Assembly (NCBI GenBank): GCA_031216915.1
Contig: CM062288.1
Location: forward strand, 178,462,596-178,526,595
DNA from: Pictodentalium vernedei
Taxonomy: Eukaryota; Mollusca; Scaphopoda; Dentaliida; Dentaliidae
Length of the DNA: 64,000 nt
Direction: 5' to 3'
In this document: positions 22,739-35,089 of the stretch, piece after piece
Layout: each line of letters opens with the position of its first letter
Numbering within the stretch: position 1 is the first letter of the stretch
Notes under the pieces: model-generated
Database searches by the model: none
What the model was told of the DNA's origin: nothing
The model's input: only the letters and a program-made list of their open reading frames with translations
Made by a program: the position numbers and the translations under genes

Positions 22739-24610
22739 GTGCTCGAACACAAAGAGGAGATGACTGCAAGAATTGCTGCTGATTGCGCTGATCGTGAGGG
22801 ACTTAGAAACAAACTTGCGACAATCATACACCCCCTTGAACCCAAGCAACACTTGGATGAGATAGTCAATATTGTCAGTGGTCAGCATGCTAATCGCACT
22901 GTGAACTTGGACATGGCTGTAACACTTGGTAGACAGACGTTGACTGATTTCGAGAAGAAACTCCCGAGTGGGTTTTATTGTACTATATCAAGGCCCGTTG
23001 AAACAATGGCAGTTATGAAAAAGTCAGTCAAGTTGGGCGAGCACAAAACATGTGACAGCAATCTGATTTACTCTCGGGTGATGGGACTTCAAGCCAGCTC
23101 CAGGGAAATTAGTATAAATGATATACTCTCATATGAGTTATCACCCATTCCAACAGCTCTTTTCAATGACAATGGTGACATGTGGATATTCAAATCTAAA
23201 TCGGTCATGAAGTCTGATACCGCAGTTATGATTCCAAACACCGACATGTCTGAGTCCGATATCAATGTGTCAACGTGCACTATTATAGACGGGTGTGCAC
23301 TTCTTTGGATACCCCATTGGCCTGCTCCCAATAAATTATGTCACCCGAACAGGAACGATTTTGTCCAGCGATTTCAAGAGCATGTAAAGCGTCGGTTATT
23401 GGTTGGAGATACATATCTTGTGTTTGACAGATACAATGAATTCAGTACTAAATGTACAACTAGGGCAAAAAGAAGTGGTGAAGCTTGTTGTCGGAAATTC
23501 ACGTTGACCGCAACGTCACCATTACCTTCTCAGAAAATGGTTCTCACGGTAACTGAAAATAAGAAACAGTTGATAAGCATTATTGTTGATCATTTCAGAC
23601 GTGACACACAGTTTGCTGTTGATAACACTCAACAACACGCGCTATTTGTTACTGGCCAGGACGCTTCACCCATTGAAATCGATAGAGGTATAGTTATTGA
23701 GAGGCGTGACATGGAAACTATGCACGAAGAAGCAGATAACATAATCGTTCAGCAAGCCATCAGAGCTGCTGATGACCACGACAATGTCATAGTTCTTGCA
23801 GACGACACAGATGTATACACATTGCTTCTACATCACTATCTCGAACAAAACCTGTCATGTAGTATGTTCATGGAATCCCCAATAAAGGGGAAGTCAGTTG
23901 TTGATATTGCAGCGACCGTTGAAGAACATAGAAGTATTATACCAAACTTGCTTGCCGCCCATGCTATCTCTGGCTGCGACACAATTGGTGGTTGTTTTGG
24001 AATTGGAAAAGGTCGTATGTTGAAAGTCTTGAGATCCGGCGAAACTTCTCTAACGTCCATTGGTTGTGTCAATGCCCCTTGGTCGGAAGTACTTCATCAA
24101 GCTACACGATTCATATCGTCGTGCTATGGTTGCAAGGATATGGGCACGATGTCAGAATCGCGAATCAGTGTTTGGAAATCGCAAATAGGCAAGAAGGGTG
24201 TCACAAAAGTTCCTCCTTTATGTACCCTGCCCCCAACAACCGAAGCATTCACAGAGAATGTAAAACGTGCCCATCTTCAGGTATACACGTGGAAACATAC
24301 CTTAGACCCAGCTCCACCAGATCTTGATCCTAGGGAGTTCGGATTCGTCAGAGATGAAGTCTCGAAAACGTTATCACCCTTAACTGTACCAAGTGGTATA
24401 CCGGTGGCCCCCGACTCTGTTTTGCGTATGGTACGTTGTTCCTGTTCCAGCAAACATCCTTGCAAAACTAGCAGGTGTGGATGCTATTCCTCTCACTTGG
24501 CATGCACAATATTCTGTGCGTGTAATGCAACAATTGAATGTTGCAATGAACAAACGGTTTCAGCAATTGATGTCACAGTGAATCAGTCTTATGATCCAGA
24601 TGGACCGTGA
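22739..24610 (+). CDS. Academ-like protein, XPG/FEN-like nuclease and Cys-rich C-terminus
   Basis: Same frame as the preceding ORF, directly after its TGA, so probably the rest of one protein. It shows the XPG-I/PIN nuclease signature: HEEADNI at 329-335 (acidic E330/D333), LADDTDVYTLLL at 353-364 (D355, D356, D358), and HAISGCDTIGGCFGIGKGR at 408-426, equivalent to the GCDYxxGIPGIG helix-hairpin motif of FEN1. All expected acidic residues are present. Residues 567-602 hold ten cysteines in the pattern CxC-x5-C-x4-CxC-x6-C-x3-CxC-x5-CC, a CXC/Cys8-type zinc module. Role: cleaving DNA flaps or nicking during transposition (inference). The stretch starting at 22739 has no ATG at its beginning. 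Confidence 0.85.
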   Translation: MLEHKEEMTARIAADCADREGLRNKLATIIHPLEPKQHLDEIVNIVSGQHANRTVNLDMAVTLGRQTLTDFEKKLPSGFYCTISRPVETMAVMKKSVKLGEHKTCDSNLIYSRVMGLQASSREISINDILSYELSPIPTALFNDNGDMWIFKSKSVMKSDTAVMIPNTDMSESDINVSTCTIIDGCALLWIPHWPAPNKLCHPNRNDFVQRFQEHVKRRLLVGDTYLVFDRYNEFSTKCTTRAKRSGEACCRKFTLTATSPLPSQKMVLTVTENKKQLISIIVDHFRRDTQFAVDNTQQHALFVTGQDASPIEIDRGIVIERRDMETMHEEADNIIVQQAIRAADDHDNVIVLADDTDVYTLLLHHYLEQNLSCSMFMESPIKGKSVVDIAATVEEHRSIIPNLLAAHAISGCDTIGGCFGIGKGRMLKVLRSGETSLTSIGCVNAPWSEVLHQATRFISSCYGCKDMGTMSESRISVWKSQIGKKGVTKVPPLCTLPPTTEAFTENVKRAHLQVYTWKHTLDPAPPDLDPREFGFVRDEVSKTLSPLTVPSGIPVAPDSVLRMVRCSCSSKHPCKTSRCGCYSSHLACTIFCACNATIECCNEQTVSAIDVTVNQSYDPDGP

Positions 24611-25488
24611 GGATGAGGATATCGGTGACCATGTTGATCTTTTCTCGATAAATTCCAGATTGAATACTTAGTAGATAAAACATCTCTCACTCTGCATCTC
24701 ATCAGGCTGGCTATGTGACCATATTTGGGATTTCTGGTATTAGGTTGAAATCCAGTTTTGACATTTTTTTCACTCCATAGTCTGCGATATCGGTTTTTCT
24801 CCTGCTCATTTGTTTCCATTATTCCTCAAAATGTAGTTAATATCATTGCACTATAATTTTGCATAGTTTTTATGTCCAGCAAAATGTATGTTGGCAGCCG
24901 GGGCATACTGGTATAGACTTCATTCGCAAAAAATATCAAAATCCACAATTTTACTACTTTCGGCGTCATTTTGGTGGAAATTCGGGTATTTTATAGTGAA
25001 TCCAATACGTAAATGATATAAATCGAGGTTGAGAACTAAATTGGGGAGACATCTCCAAGTCTACAAACCACAAGCCGAGTTTTCTAACAATTTTTGTGAC
25101 TTCTTGTATTATATGGCAGGAAATCTTATTTTAACGACTTTTTCACTTCATAGATTTGATTATCATTTTCCCGTTCATATACACCATTGATACCCCTGAT
25201 TGTCATCAAATATCATGGAGCTATCAATTTGCATCATTTATATGTGCGAGGAATGAATCTTGGACAGTCATTGGGCACTTATAGCAGATTATTTCGAAAA
25301 AAATGGTAAAAATCCATAAATTTGCTACTTCCGGCCACCATATTGGCTGCCATTTTGGATTTTTTCTGGAGAAGTTAATGGTTAAGTGATGTGTTCGGAA
25401 CACTTCGGCTATTGGCATCTCATTGTGAAGATTCTGTCGCATTTTTGTGAGATCTAATGACATCGGAGTAAAAAGTGGTATTTTACTG

Positions 25489-25655
25489 AAATTCGGGGTG
25501 GGGTATAAATTTTGGGGCTCTATAAAAAAAATTGCTCAAGGCTGACAGATGGTCAGCCGATTGAATGTTGATGTCAGATACCTTAATTTTCAGAATCCAT
25601 TGAGAAAAAAACTTTATACGACAAAACACGCATCCATGACCTGGCGACCGGACTA
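25489..25655 (-). repeat. Right terminal inverted repeat of the Academ-like element
   Basis: Inverse of 19080-19259. It contains CAGATGGTCAGCCGATTGAA and ends GGCGACCGGACTA. Confidence 0.9.
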
Positions 25656-25721
25656 TATTATGTATCTTTGTATTTCAAAGGTTAGTGCGAGTACGACGGC
25701 TGTTTAATATTTTTTCAAAAT

Positions 25722-27861
25722 ATGAAAGAATATTGTTCAAATTGTAAATCGAGGAAGTCTTCCTCTGATTCTCATGTTCATTGTATTTGCTGTAGTCAAT
25801 GTACTCGCATTAATTCTTGCTCAGTGTGTGCCAATTGGGATGACAAACGTTGGAGACGTGTGTCAAGGTATATTGTTAGTGGTGAGAGGTCCATGCCGGT
25901 CCTCTCGCCACAGGGTCACTCTAGCTTTTCAGTCTCTTTTTCAGAGGAACAAGAACAGGGTGATGTTTCCGTGATGTCTTCAGCAAGTGTGCTACCGTTG
26001 TCGCAATCAAATGAAGAACTAGCGGCAAAAGTGCTCAACGAAATACGACAAGTGCCTAGATCCTTAGTAGGATTGACAACCTTGTCGGCAGCAAGCTCAC
26101 CCGGTGAAGCTAGCACTCGAAAAGTGGGTGATGTGACGCCGGGTTTATCCGTTGTGGTACAGGAGAGGAGAAGGGGTGTTGCGAGCACTATAAACTCGGA
26201 TCGCGCACACCCGGCGACGACGGATCAGGGGATGGAGCGGAGGAATCCAGACAGTCCGGTAGCTAGCTCGTCCAGGTCTACCCGGACCGCGAGCGAGAGA
26301 GGTCCCTCTCTCTTACAGCAACATATGGGCCCAGATGTTGTTGTACGTAATGTTCGTCAGTCGGAGCATACGTCCACTCCTCCTGCATGGGCAGCTCTGT
26401 CGCATAGACAGCCGGACGCGGCTAGTCTACAGGCTTCCTCATCCATACGTCAGCACACATGACCGCACCTTGGCTATGTGATCGCAGATATCCAGCCTGC
26501 TTCGCCGACCAGGGATTCCACGTCGACCAGGTCACTCCATTCGGTAGCCAAGGACACTAGGCCTTACCAGTCGGGACGTTCGCATAAAAGAATTATGCAA
26601 GAGTTACCGTCCCAGGAGCTTCCAGCGGCTAAACTACGTAAGACCGCAGCTCCACAGGCCTCCGTGACTAACTTTCTATCACAGATAGCACAGCTCATCG
26701 CAGCATCCCAGCAACCTTCAAAAACTCTTTCAGATCAGGAACTGTCTGAGGAAGCTGTGTCGGTACGCTCCCCTGCAGTGTCAGAAAGGGATGACCGAGA
26801 TTCACATTTGGTCCAGTTGGATGGTGAAAGGGAATCAGCGGTGCTGGAATTTTCCCTTTCCGAACAACATAAGGTGGCCGTAGATTTCATCCGGCAACAC
26901 CTTGCAGAAGTTGTTCTTCCTGACCAGAGAGCTGCGATTCCAGATAAGAGACTGATAGCGTCACTGGACACAGACTTTTTCGGTCGGAATAAGGACGTTG
27001 CGTTTCCGGCCCAGTCCAGAAATGTCTCACGGACATTTGAATTGCTGAATTACGCTATATTCAGGCTAGACTCTAAGCTTGGCAGATCCAGTTTATCGTC
27101 TCATGCTCTACATCTGCCGTTCATCAACAGTAGAATATAGATTTGAAACGGCAGGACAGGGCGTGCCGAGAGTTCCTCTGCGTTTAGTTGACCAGGCAGA
27201 AGACGTGGAGTTGTCATTGCCGGCATCTATGTCGATTCTCTCCAGTACGTTGGAGACGACAATCTCGTCTAACAGAGCCAGTTTAGATGTCTTATATTAT
27301 GCAGATCACCTTACCAGAGCATTATCACAATGTCTTGATGGAAAAGAATTCCAGGATATTCAGACTTCCTTGAGAGTTCTTTCGAGGGCCATAGCATATT
27401 CCACGTATAACTCTGCCCTTTGAGTGGCAAATTTGGAGTTAGTCAGACGTGATGCTACCCTGGCTTCATCCACAAGAGTGGATTCTAAGGTGAAAAACTC
27501 TCTTCGAGTCACTCCGGTTTCAGGAGAGCTTCTCTTTGATGGTAAGCTTTCGCTAATCTATGATCAGATTACTAAGAAAGCTTCGGACTCTCTGCTCTTC
27601 AAGTCCGTTTCGAAAAAACCGGACTCATCAGAGAGGAGTAAGTCAGGGACTTCTGGGGCGAGTACGTCCAAGGGAAGTTCCTATAGAGGATCTAAGAAAG
27701 CCTCTACGTCTTACTCCAGAGACCGTCAGAGTAGCGACTCAGGTAGGGGTCGTAATGCTGGCCGAGACAACCGGTCAGATGCCCCTAGGTTGACTGGTCG
27801 AGGTGCGTGTCGGGGAGGATGTAGTTTCTCCTGCCGCAAGCCTCGCAGGTCCAGGAGGTGA
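25722..27861 (+). pseudogene. gag-like region of DIRS copy B
   Basis: It starts with a cysteine-rich stretch (MKEYCSNCKSRKSSSDS...CCSQCTRINSCSVC) followed by Ser/Thr-rich and basic low-complexity sequence. It precedes the polymerase region, as gag does in DIRS elements. It is a fossil: several breaks interrupt it. Confidence 0.7.
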
Positions 27862-27869
27862 TGGTCAGA

Positions 27870-29640
27870 ACCTCTATTGCGCTCAAGTGGGCGGAAGGCT
27901 GTTGAGATTCTTAACCAATTGGTTGTCAGTTACGGATGACCCATGGGTTCAGGGGGTTATTTTGGAAGGTCTAAAACTGTCCTTCAAGGAAAAACCTCCG
28001 TTAACACGAAGTCCACATTGGACTCAGCTTCCGTCAAACCTTCAGAGGAGAGATTCGCTTCTATCAGAGGTGCAATCTCTTCTGGAGAAGAACGCAATAG
28101 AGGTCGTAGAAAACCAGGAATCTCCCGGTTTCTACAGTCACCTGTTCCTGGTACCAAAACCATATGGCTCATTCCGTCCAGTTATAGATTTAAGCTGGAT
28201 AAACAAGCTGATCGTGGCTCCAAAATTTTATATGGAGACCATTCGATCGGTGAGAGCGAGCATTCGAGTGAACGATTACGCTGCGAGCATAGATCTCTAG
28301 GATGCGTACTTTCACGTCATGGTACATCCGGCGTTCAGAAAGTACCTTCGCTTCACTGTCACAGGAGTCGTTTATCAGTTCCAAGCAATGTGCTTCGGTC
28401 TGAATCTAGCACCCTGGGGCTTCACTCGAATAATGAACTCGGTAATGACTCATTTCCGAGCCCATTCATCTGCGGTAACGTCGGCCTACTTGGACGACAT
28501 TCTTCAGAGGTACGGCAACAGATTAACGCTTCAGAACGATGTTCAGAGTCTACTTCAACTGCTCTGACGTCTTGGTTTCATAGTAAACGAAAAGAAGTCG
28601 GATCTAGTTCCGACCAAGTCATTCATCCACTTGGGAATGAGCTTCTAGGCGGACAACAATCTGGTTTCATCTGCTGTTACCCAGAGCGAAATTAGTCAGT
28701 TGTTACACTCGCTTTTGTCTTCAGTCAGATGTAGTAACAGCGAGAGAATTCATGCGACTGATAGGTTTGTGCAGAGCCGCCGCAGATCTTATTCCGATGG
28801 GGCGCCTACGCACTCGTCCACTCCAGATATTTTTTACCCAGAATTGGAGTGTGAGGATTCATTCGCTCAAAACGAACATCGTCTTGTCGGAACAAGTAAA
28901 ACAAGAGATTCAGACTTGGGCAGATATTCAGTGGTTAACTCAGGGAGTGCCACTGCAACTGCCGGATCCGATTTTTACGATTATGACGGATACGAGTCAA
29001 ACAGGTTGGGGCGCAACTTTGAGCCCAACAGATTTGAGGTTTCAGAGTCTTTGGGATCCGCAGTTCCTAAACAAGCACATAAACATCAAAGAGATGATGT
29101 CAATTTGGCTTGCGCTATGTCATTGGCTGAACATTATTCAGAATTCACATGTTCAAATTCTGTCCGACAATTCGACAGTAGTAGCGTATATTCGGAACCA
29201 GGGAGGCACTCATTCCATTCCATTGTTCAACTTAACGGAGAGAATCCTTCTGTTTGTCCTAGAGCATCAGGTTCTTCTGTTGGGCCATCATATTCCGGGT
29301 CATCTGAACGTTCTAGCAGACTCCCTTTCTCGGAAAGGTCTTATGCTGCCATCAGAATGGACTCTCAACAAACGAGTATTCATTCAGATCTGCTACCTAT
29401 GGGATCGTCCTATGATAGACTTGTTTGCGGCGCATCTCAACAATCAGTTGCAGACGTATGTGTCGCCATGCCCAGATCCTCGAGCGTTCGCAGTAGACGC
29501 TCTCTTGATCTCTTGGGACGGAATGATAGGATATGCGTATCCTCCAGCTCTGTTGATTCAACAGATATTGCTAAAAATCAAGCAATCTTACTGCAAGATT
29601 CTGTTGGTAGCATCTCTGTCACCCCAGAGGCCATGGATTA
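27870..29640 (+). pseudogene. Reverse transcriptase and RNase H region of DIRS copy B
   Basis: Reverse-transcriptase signatures include FRPVIDLSWINKL, QFQAMCFGLNLAPWGFTRIM and the catalytic YLDDI. RNase H signatures follow: TDTSQTGWGA, IKEMMSIWLALCHW, ILSDNSTVVAYIRNQGG and HHIPGHLNVLADSLSR. This order is typical of DIRS pol. Broken fossil. Confidence 0.9.
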
Positions 29641-29839
29641 ATCTATTCAGGTGTCTGTTATGGGACATTCCTCGGAAGCTTCCTCCATGGGAGGACCTTC
29701 TTTCACAGGGAAAATCGCGCACACTGCATCACAACCCACAAGGTCTCAACCTTCACATATTTCCGTTGTGCGGTCCTTCTTGCACGGCAAGCATTTTACA
29801 GGACGAGCAGTGGATGCAATTTCTAACTGTAGGAGGACC

Positions 29840-30810
29840 TCCTCTTCGCTAAATTATGCTGCTAAGTGGAAGGTTTTCTCTCGTTGGTGTTGGGATCATT
29901 CTATTGATATTTATGATCCCTCCATTCCAGACATTGCTAATTTTTTGGTTTACTTGTTTGACGGGATCAAATTGCAGCCATTAACTATTAAGGGTTATAG
30001 GTCTATGCTATCGGATACTTATGCTCATCATGATAGCTTACAAATTAGATCTAATGTCTCTTTATCAAAGTTAGTTAAAAACTTTTTGATAAATAGACCT
30101 AGAACCCTTAGGTTAATTCCTATGTGGAATTTAGCTTGGGTTCTCCTGAAGCTAAAAGAAGCGCCATTTGAACCCCTTGACACGGTAGACTTCAAATACT
30201 TATCTTATAAGACAGCTTTTCTCTTAGCCTTCTCTTCTGCTAGAAGAATTAGTTAGCTTCATGCACTATATGTTGATGATTCTCACTATTGTAGTGTTGG
30301 TAATACTATTACTTTGACAACTAATGTTGGATTTTGGCTAAGAATCAGGCTCCTAATAAGTACCCTGAACCTATTGTTATTAAGGCTCTTACGTCCTCAG
30401 ACGGACATAGGCCTTTGCTATGTCCAGTTAGAGCTATGCGTATTTACAAACGTAGATCTGAGTTTATCAGAAAGGGACGAAAACGTTTCTCTCTGCCTCT
30501 GCTACCTAATAGAAGGGACATCACGGTCCATTCTATTTCAAGGTTGATTCAATTGACTATTCGTACCACTTATGAAAAATTATCTTCTACTCAGCAGTCT
30601 GTGCTTACGATTTCGGCGCATGAAGTGAGGGCACTGTCTACCTCTTGGGCTTATGCTAATAGTATTGCTATTACCGATTTGATGAAGGCTGCATACTGGT
30701 CTCAGCTTTCTACGTTCACAAATTTTTACCTTAGAAATATTGAGTCTATTTCTGGCGACCTGCGTTGTTTAGGTCCGTTATCTGTTGCTCAGAATGTCGT
30801 CCACTAAACA
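29840..30810 (+). pseudogene. Tyrosine recombinase region of DIRS copy B
   Basis: It begins with the core-binding-like LNYAAKWKVFSRWCWDH and DIANFLVYLFDG. The catalytic part has an Arg in FSSARRIS, the HxxR box in ISAHEVRALSTSWA, and a candidate nucleophile Tyr in TFTNFYLRNI. In DIRS elements this enzyme replaces the integrase and inserts a circular intermediate without target duplication. Broken fossil. Confidence 0.85.
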
Positions 30811-31424
30811 GTTGCAACTATAGTTATGCAGGCTTTCTGTTCCAGCAGTGACTCTGTCCTGCTGCCCTCTTCGTTCTGGGGTGATTGACCCAGAGCAAGG
30901 GGAAGGGGGTGGGGGGGGGGTGGGGGGATGGTGTTCCCTTATATCACCTGCTTTATAGTGAAAAGCAAGGGAATACCTCCTCTGGAGTCAGTAATTCCGA
31001 GTCGGTGCTGGGATGGTTTTAAAGTGTAAGGCAAATGTTTATCTCATTTATGTAGTATTTTTAAAGGGTAGCTCGGTGTGAAGCATTTGTATATGTCACG
31101 TGTCATACAAGTGTTAATATACAATCCTTGGACACTTTTAAATGCGTATAAAGAGTCTCATTCTCTAGACTATCTTTATTTATTGTCTTTCCTTTAAAGA
31201 ATTAGTATAATGGGTAATACTGGATGTTAATAGAGATCATTGATGTTATTGTGCTCAATTACGGAATGGTATTGTGTCTTTCTTATTTTGTATAAACAAT
31301 AAAGATACATGTAAATCCTGTTTCTCCTTTTCTCCTTGAGGGGATAATTCTGTTTACATGTAATTGAGCCTATTGGATTTTCCTTTATGTCCTAGGCCCT
31401 CCAGCCTTTTTTTCTATTCAGCTA

Positions 31425-31485
31425 AGTCTGGGTCATTGGTACAGTATAAAAATGATAAAAAATTTATAGTCATTTATATATTTTT
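31425..31485 (+). repeat. Left half of the internal complementary region of DIRS copy B
   Basis: GTCTGGGTCATTGGTACAG and the following AT-rich core match 18022-18080 of copy A. The other half (TATACTTACCAATGACCC) is at 36412-36430, pushed away by the insertion of E3. Confidence 0.8.
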
Positions 31486-32222
31486 AGCTCACCTGAGCGA
31501 AGCTCAAGGGGAGCTTTACTAATCACTTTCTGTCCGTCGTCCGTCGTCCGTCGTCCGGCATCCGTCGTCCGGCGTCCGGCGTCCGTCGTCCGGCGTTAAC
31601 TTTACATTATCGACTTCTCCTCCTAAACCACTAGCCCAATTTTATTCAAATGTTGGCTAAATGTTTATTACCTAATGCCAATTCAGATTTGTTCAAATGA
31701 AGTTGCCCCTCCTCCTGGGTGGTGCCACGCCCCCAAGGGGCACCAAAATCTTTGTAAATCTTCTTCTCATGAACCAGCAGTAGCAGAGACTTGATATTTG
31801 GTGTGCAGCTTCCTTTTGAGGTGTAGACTCAGATTTGTTCAAGAGAAGTTTGTGGGGCTATACTTGGCGTTGTTATGAGAGGGGCAAAATTTTTTGCCCC
31901 GCCCAAAATTTCTATTTTCCAAACCGAGAGGCTGATTTGAACCAAATTTTATGTGAGGGCTTATTGGGTCATGACTACTTGATTTATGCAAAAAAAAATT
32001 TTCCCGCAGCCCCGTGGGAACCGCAGGAGCTAAAAATAGAAAAAATTTAAAACGCCCATATCTCCAAAACTGCACGGCACTGAGAATTTTTATTTGGTGT
32101 GCAGCTTCCTTAGGACCAACAGAAAGGATTGGTAAAAAAAAATCGCCATCGGTTTTATCATAGGGTACAGTTTCGGGACTTTGAAAAAGTGCTGAGTCAG
32201 CACTTTTTAACACTGTAGGCAA

Positions 32223-34985
32223 TGGGAAAAACATTAAAAAATCTTCTTCTCCAGATCCAGCAGGCAGAATCTTTTGATATTTGGTATGCAACATTGTAGG
32301 GTGGATCTGATTCAAGTTTGTTCAAATCGGCCCCCTGGGTTCATATTTGGGCTCAGTATAGGAGCCCGATTTCGAACTTAGTGCATTTCAGGCAAATTTC
32401 TTAAAAAATCTTCTTCTCCAGATCCAGCAGGCAAAATCTTTTGATATTTGGTATGCAACATTGTGGGGTGGATCTGATTCAAGTTTGTTCAAATCGGCCC
32501 CCTGGGTTTATATTTGGGCTCAGTATAGGAGCCCAAATTTGAACTTACTGCATTTCAGGCAAATTTCTTTGAAAATCTTCTTCTCCAGATCCAGCAGGCA
32601 GAATCTTTTGATATTTGGTATGCAACATTGTAGGGTGGATCTGATTCAAGTTTGTTCAAATCGGCTCCCTAGATTCATATTTGGGCTCACTATAGGAGCT
32701 CGAATTCGAATTTAGTGCATTTCAGGCAAATTTCTTCAAAAATCTTCTTCTCCAGATCCAGCAGGCAGAATCTTTTGATATTTGGTATGCAATGTTGCGG
32801 GGTAGATCTGATTCAAGTTTGTTCAAATCGGCCCCCTGGATACATATTTGGGCTTACTATAGAAGCCCGAATTCGAACTTAGTGCATTTCAGGCAAATTT
32901 CTTAAAAAATCTTCTTCTCCAGATCCAGCAGGCAGAATCTTTTCATATTTGGTAAGCAACATTGTGGGGTGGATCTGATTCAAGATTGTTCAAATCGGCC
33001 CCCTGGGTTAATATTTGGGCTCAGTATAGGAGCCCGATTTCGAACTTAGTGCATTTCAGGCAAATTTCTTAAAAAATCTTCTTCTCCAGATCCAGCAGGC
33101 AGAATCTTTTGATATTTGGTATGCAACATTGTAGGGTGGATCTGATTCAAGTTTGTTCAAATCGGCCCCCTGGGTTCATATTTGGGCTCAGTATAGGAGC
33201 CCAATTTCGAACTTAGTGCATTTAGGCAAATTTCTTAAAAAATCTTCTTCTCCAGATCCAGCAGGCAGAATCTTTTGATATTTGGTATGCAACATTGTGG
33301 GGTGGATCTGATTCAAGTTTGTTCAAATCGGCTTCCTAGATTCATATTTGGGCTCACTATAGAAGCTCGAATTTGAACTTAGTGCATTTCATGCAAATTT
33401 CTTAAAAAATCTTCTTCTCCAGATCCAGCAGGCAGAATCTTTTCATATTTGGTAAGCAACATTGTGGGGTGGATCTGATTCAAGTTTGTTCAAATCGGCC
33501 CCCTGGGTTTATATTTGGGCTCAGTATAGGAGCCCAAATTTGAACTTAGTGCATTTCAAGCAAATTTATTAAAAAATCTTCTTCTCCAGATCCAGCAGGC
33601 AGAATCTTTTGATATTTGGTATGCAACATTGTGGGGTGGATCTGATTCAAGTTTGTTCAAATCGGCTTCCTAGATTCATATTTGGGCTCACTATAGAAGC
33701 TCGAATTCGAACTTAGTGCATTTCAGGCAAATTTCTTAAAAAATTTTCTTCTCCAGATCCAGCAGGCAGAATCTTTTGATATTTGGTATGCAACATTGTG
33801 GGATGGATCTGATGCAAATTTGTTTAAATCGGCTCCCTAGATTCATATTTGAGCTTACGAAAGAAGCTCGAATTCGAACTTAGTGCATTTCAGGCAAATT
33901 TCTTAAAAAATCATCTTCTCCAGATCCAGCAGGCAGAATCTTTTGATATTTGGTATGCAACATTGCGGGGTGGATCTGATTCAAGTTTGTTCAAATCGGC
34001 CCCCTGGATTCATATTTGGGCTTAATATAGAAGCCTGAATTCGGACTTAGTGCATTTCGGGCAAATTTATTAAAAAATCTTCTTCTCCAGATCCAGCAGG
34101 CAGAATCTTTTGATATTTGGTATGCAACATTGCGGGGTGGATCTGATTCAAGTTTGTTCAAATCGGCCCCCTGGATTCATATTTGGGCTCACTATAGAAG
34201 CTCGAATTCAAACTTAGTGCATTTCGGGCAAATTTCTTCAAAAATCTTCTTCTCCAGATCCAGCAGGCAGAATCTTTTGATATTTGGTATGCAACATTGC
34301 GGGATGGATCTGATTCAAGTTTGTTCAAATCGGCCCCCTGGATTCATATTTGGGCTTAATATAGAAGCCCGAATTCGCACTTAGTGCATTTCAGGCAAAT
34401 TTCTTCAAAAATCTTCTTCTCCAGATCCAGCAGGCAGAATCTTTTGATATTTGGTATGCAACATTGCGGTTTGGATCTGATTCAAGTTTGTTCAAATTGG
34501 CCCCCTGGATTCATATTTGGGCTTAATATAGAAGCCCGAATTCGCACTTAGTGCATTTCGGGCAAATTTATTAAAAAATCTTCTTCTCCAGATCCAGCAG
34601 GCAGAATCTTTTGATATTTGGTATGCAACATTGTGGGGTGGATCTGATTCAAGTTTGTTCAAATCGGCTTCCTAGTTTCATATTTGGATTCACTATAGAA
34701 GCTCGAATTCGAACTTAGTGCATTTCAGGCAAATTTCTTAAAAAATCTTCTTCTCCAGATCCAGCTTCAGAATCTTTTCATATTTGGTAAGCAACATTGT
34801 GGGGTGGATCTGATTCAAGTTTGTTCAAATCTGCCCCCTGGGTTTATATTTGGGCTCCGTATAGGAGCCCAAATTTTAACTTAGTGCATTTCAGGCATAT
34901 TTCTTAAAAAATCTTCTTCTCCAGATCCAGCAGGCAGAATCTTTTGATATTTGGTATGCAACATTGTAGGGTGGATCTGATTGTG
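32223..34985 (+). repeat. 167-bp tandem array within E3, about 16 units
   Basis: CCAGATCCAGCAGG recurs at 32251, 32418, 32585, 32752, 32919 and on, exactly 167 bp apart, with high unit identity. The last unit is cut at GTGGATCTGATT. Subfamilies alternate (CCCTGGGTTCATATT versus CCTAGATTCATATT), which suggests local amplification of multi-unit blocks. Confidence 0.95.
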
Positions 34986-35089
34986 ATTCATGAACGTATT
35001 TATTTGTAAAGTTGATAGAATCTTAGACAAAATTTGCAGAAAAGATCTACTATAGAAGGGGTGGTATCCAGGGTGAACCGTTTACCCAA

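Larger units (their letters stand above)
19080..25655 (+). mobile_element. Academ-like DNA transposon with XPG nuclease, 6.6 kb, inside DIRS copy B
   Basis: Long terminal inverted repeats start TAGTCTGGTCGCC and end GGCGACCGGACTA. The flanks carry TATTAT on both sides (19074-19079 and 25656-25661). Deleting the element and one TATTAT restores a sequence of the same length as the uninterrupted region of copy A near 12480. Because the site is TAT-rich, a duplication of 3-6 bp cannot be separated further. One gene in three pieces (20361-24610) fills the centre. The first 1.1 kb and last 0.9 kb are non-coding. Academ assignment is an inference from domain content: transposase-like core, XPG nuclease and cysteine-rich C-terminus. 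Confidence 0.8.

Noticed and set aside
32223-34985. CRISPR-like regularly spaced repeat
   Set aside because: The whole 167-bp unit is repeated, with no unique spacers, and the genome is eukaryotic.
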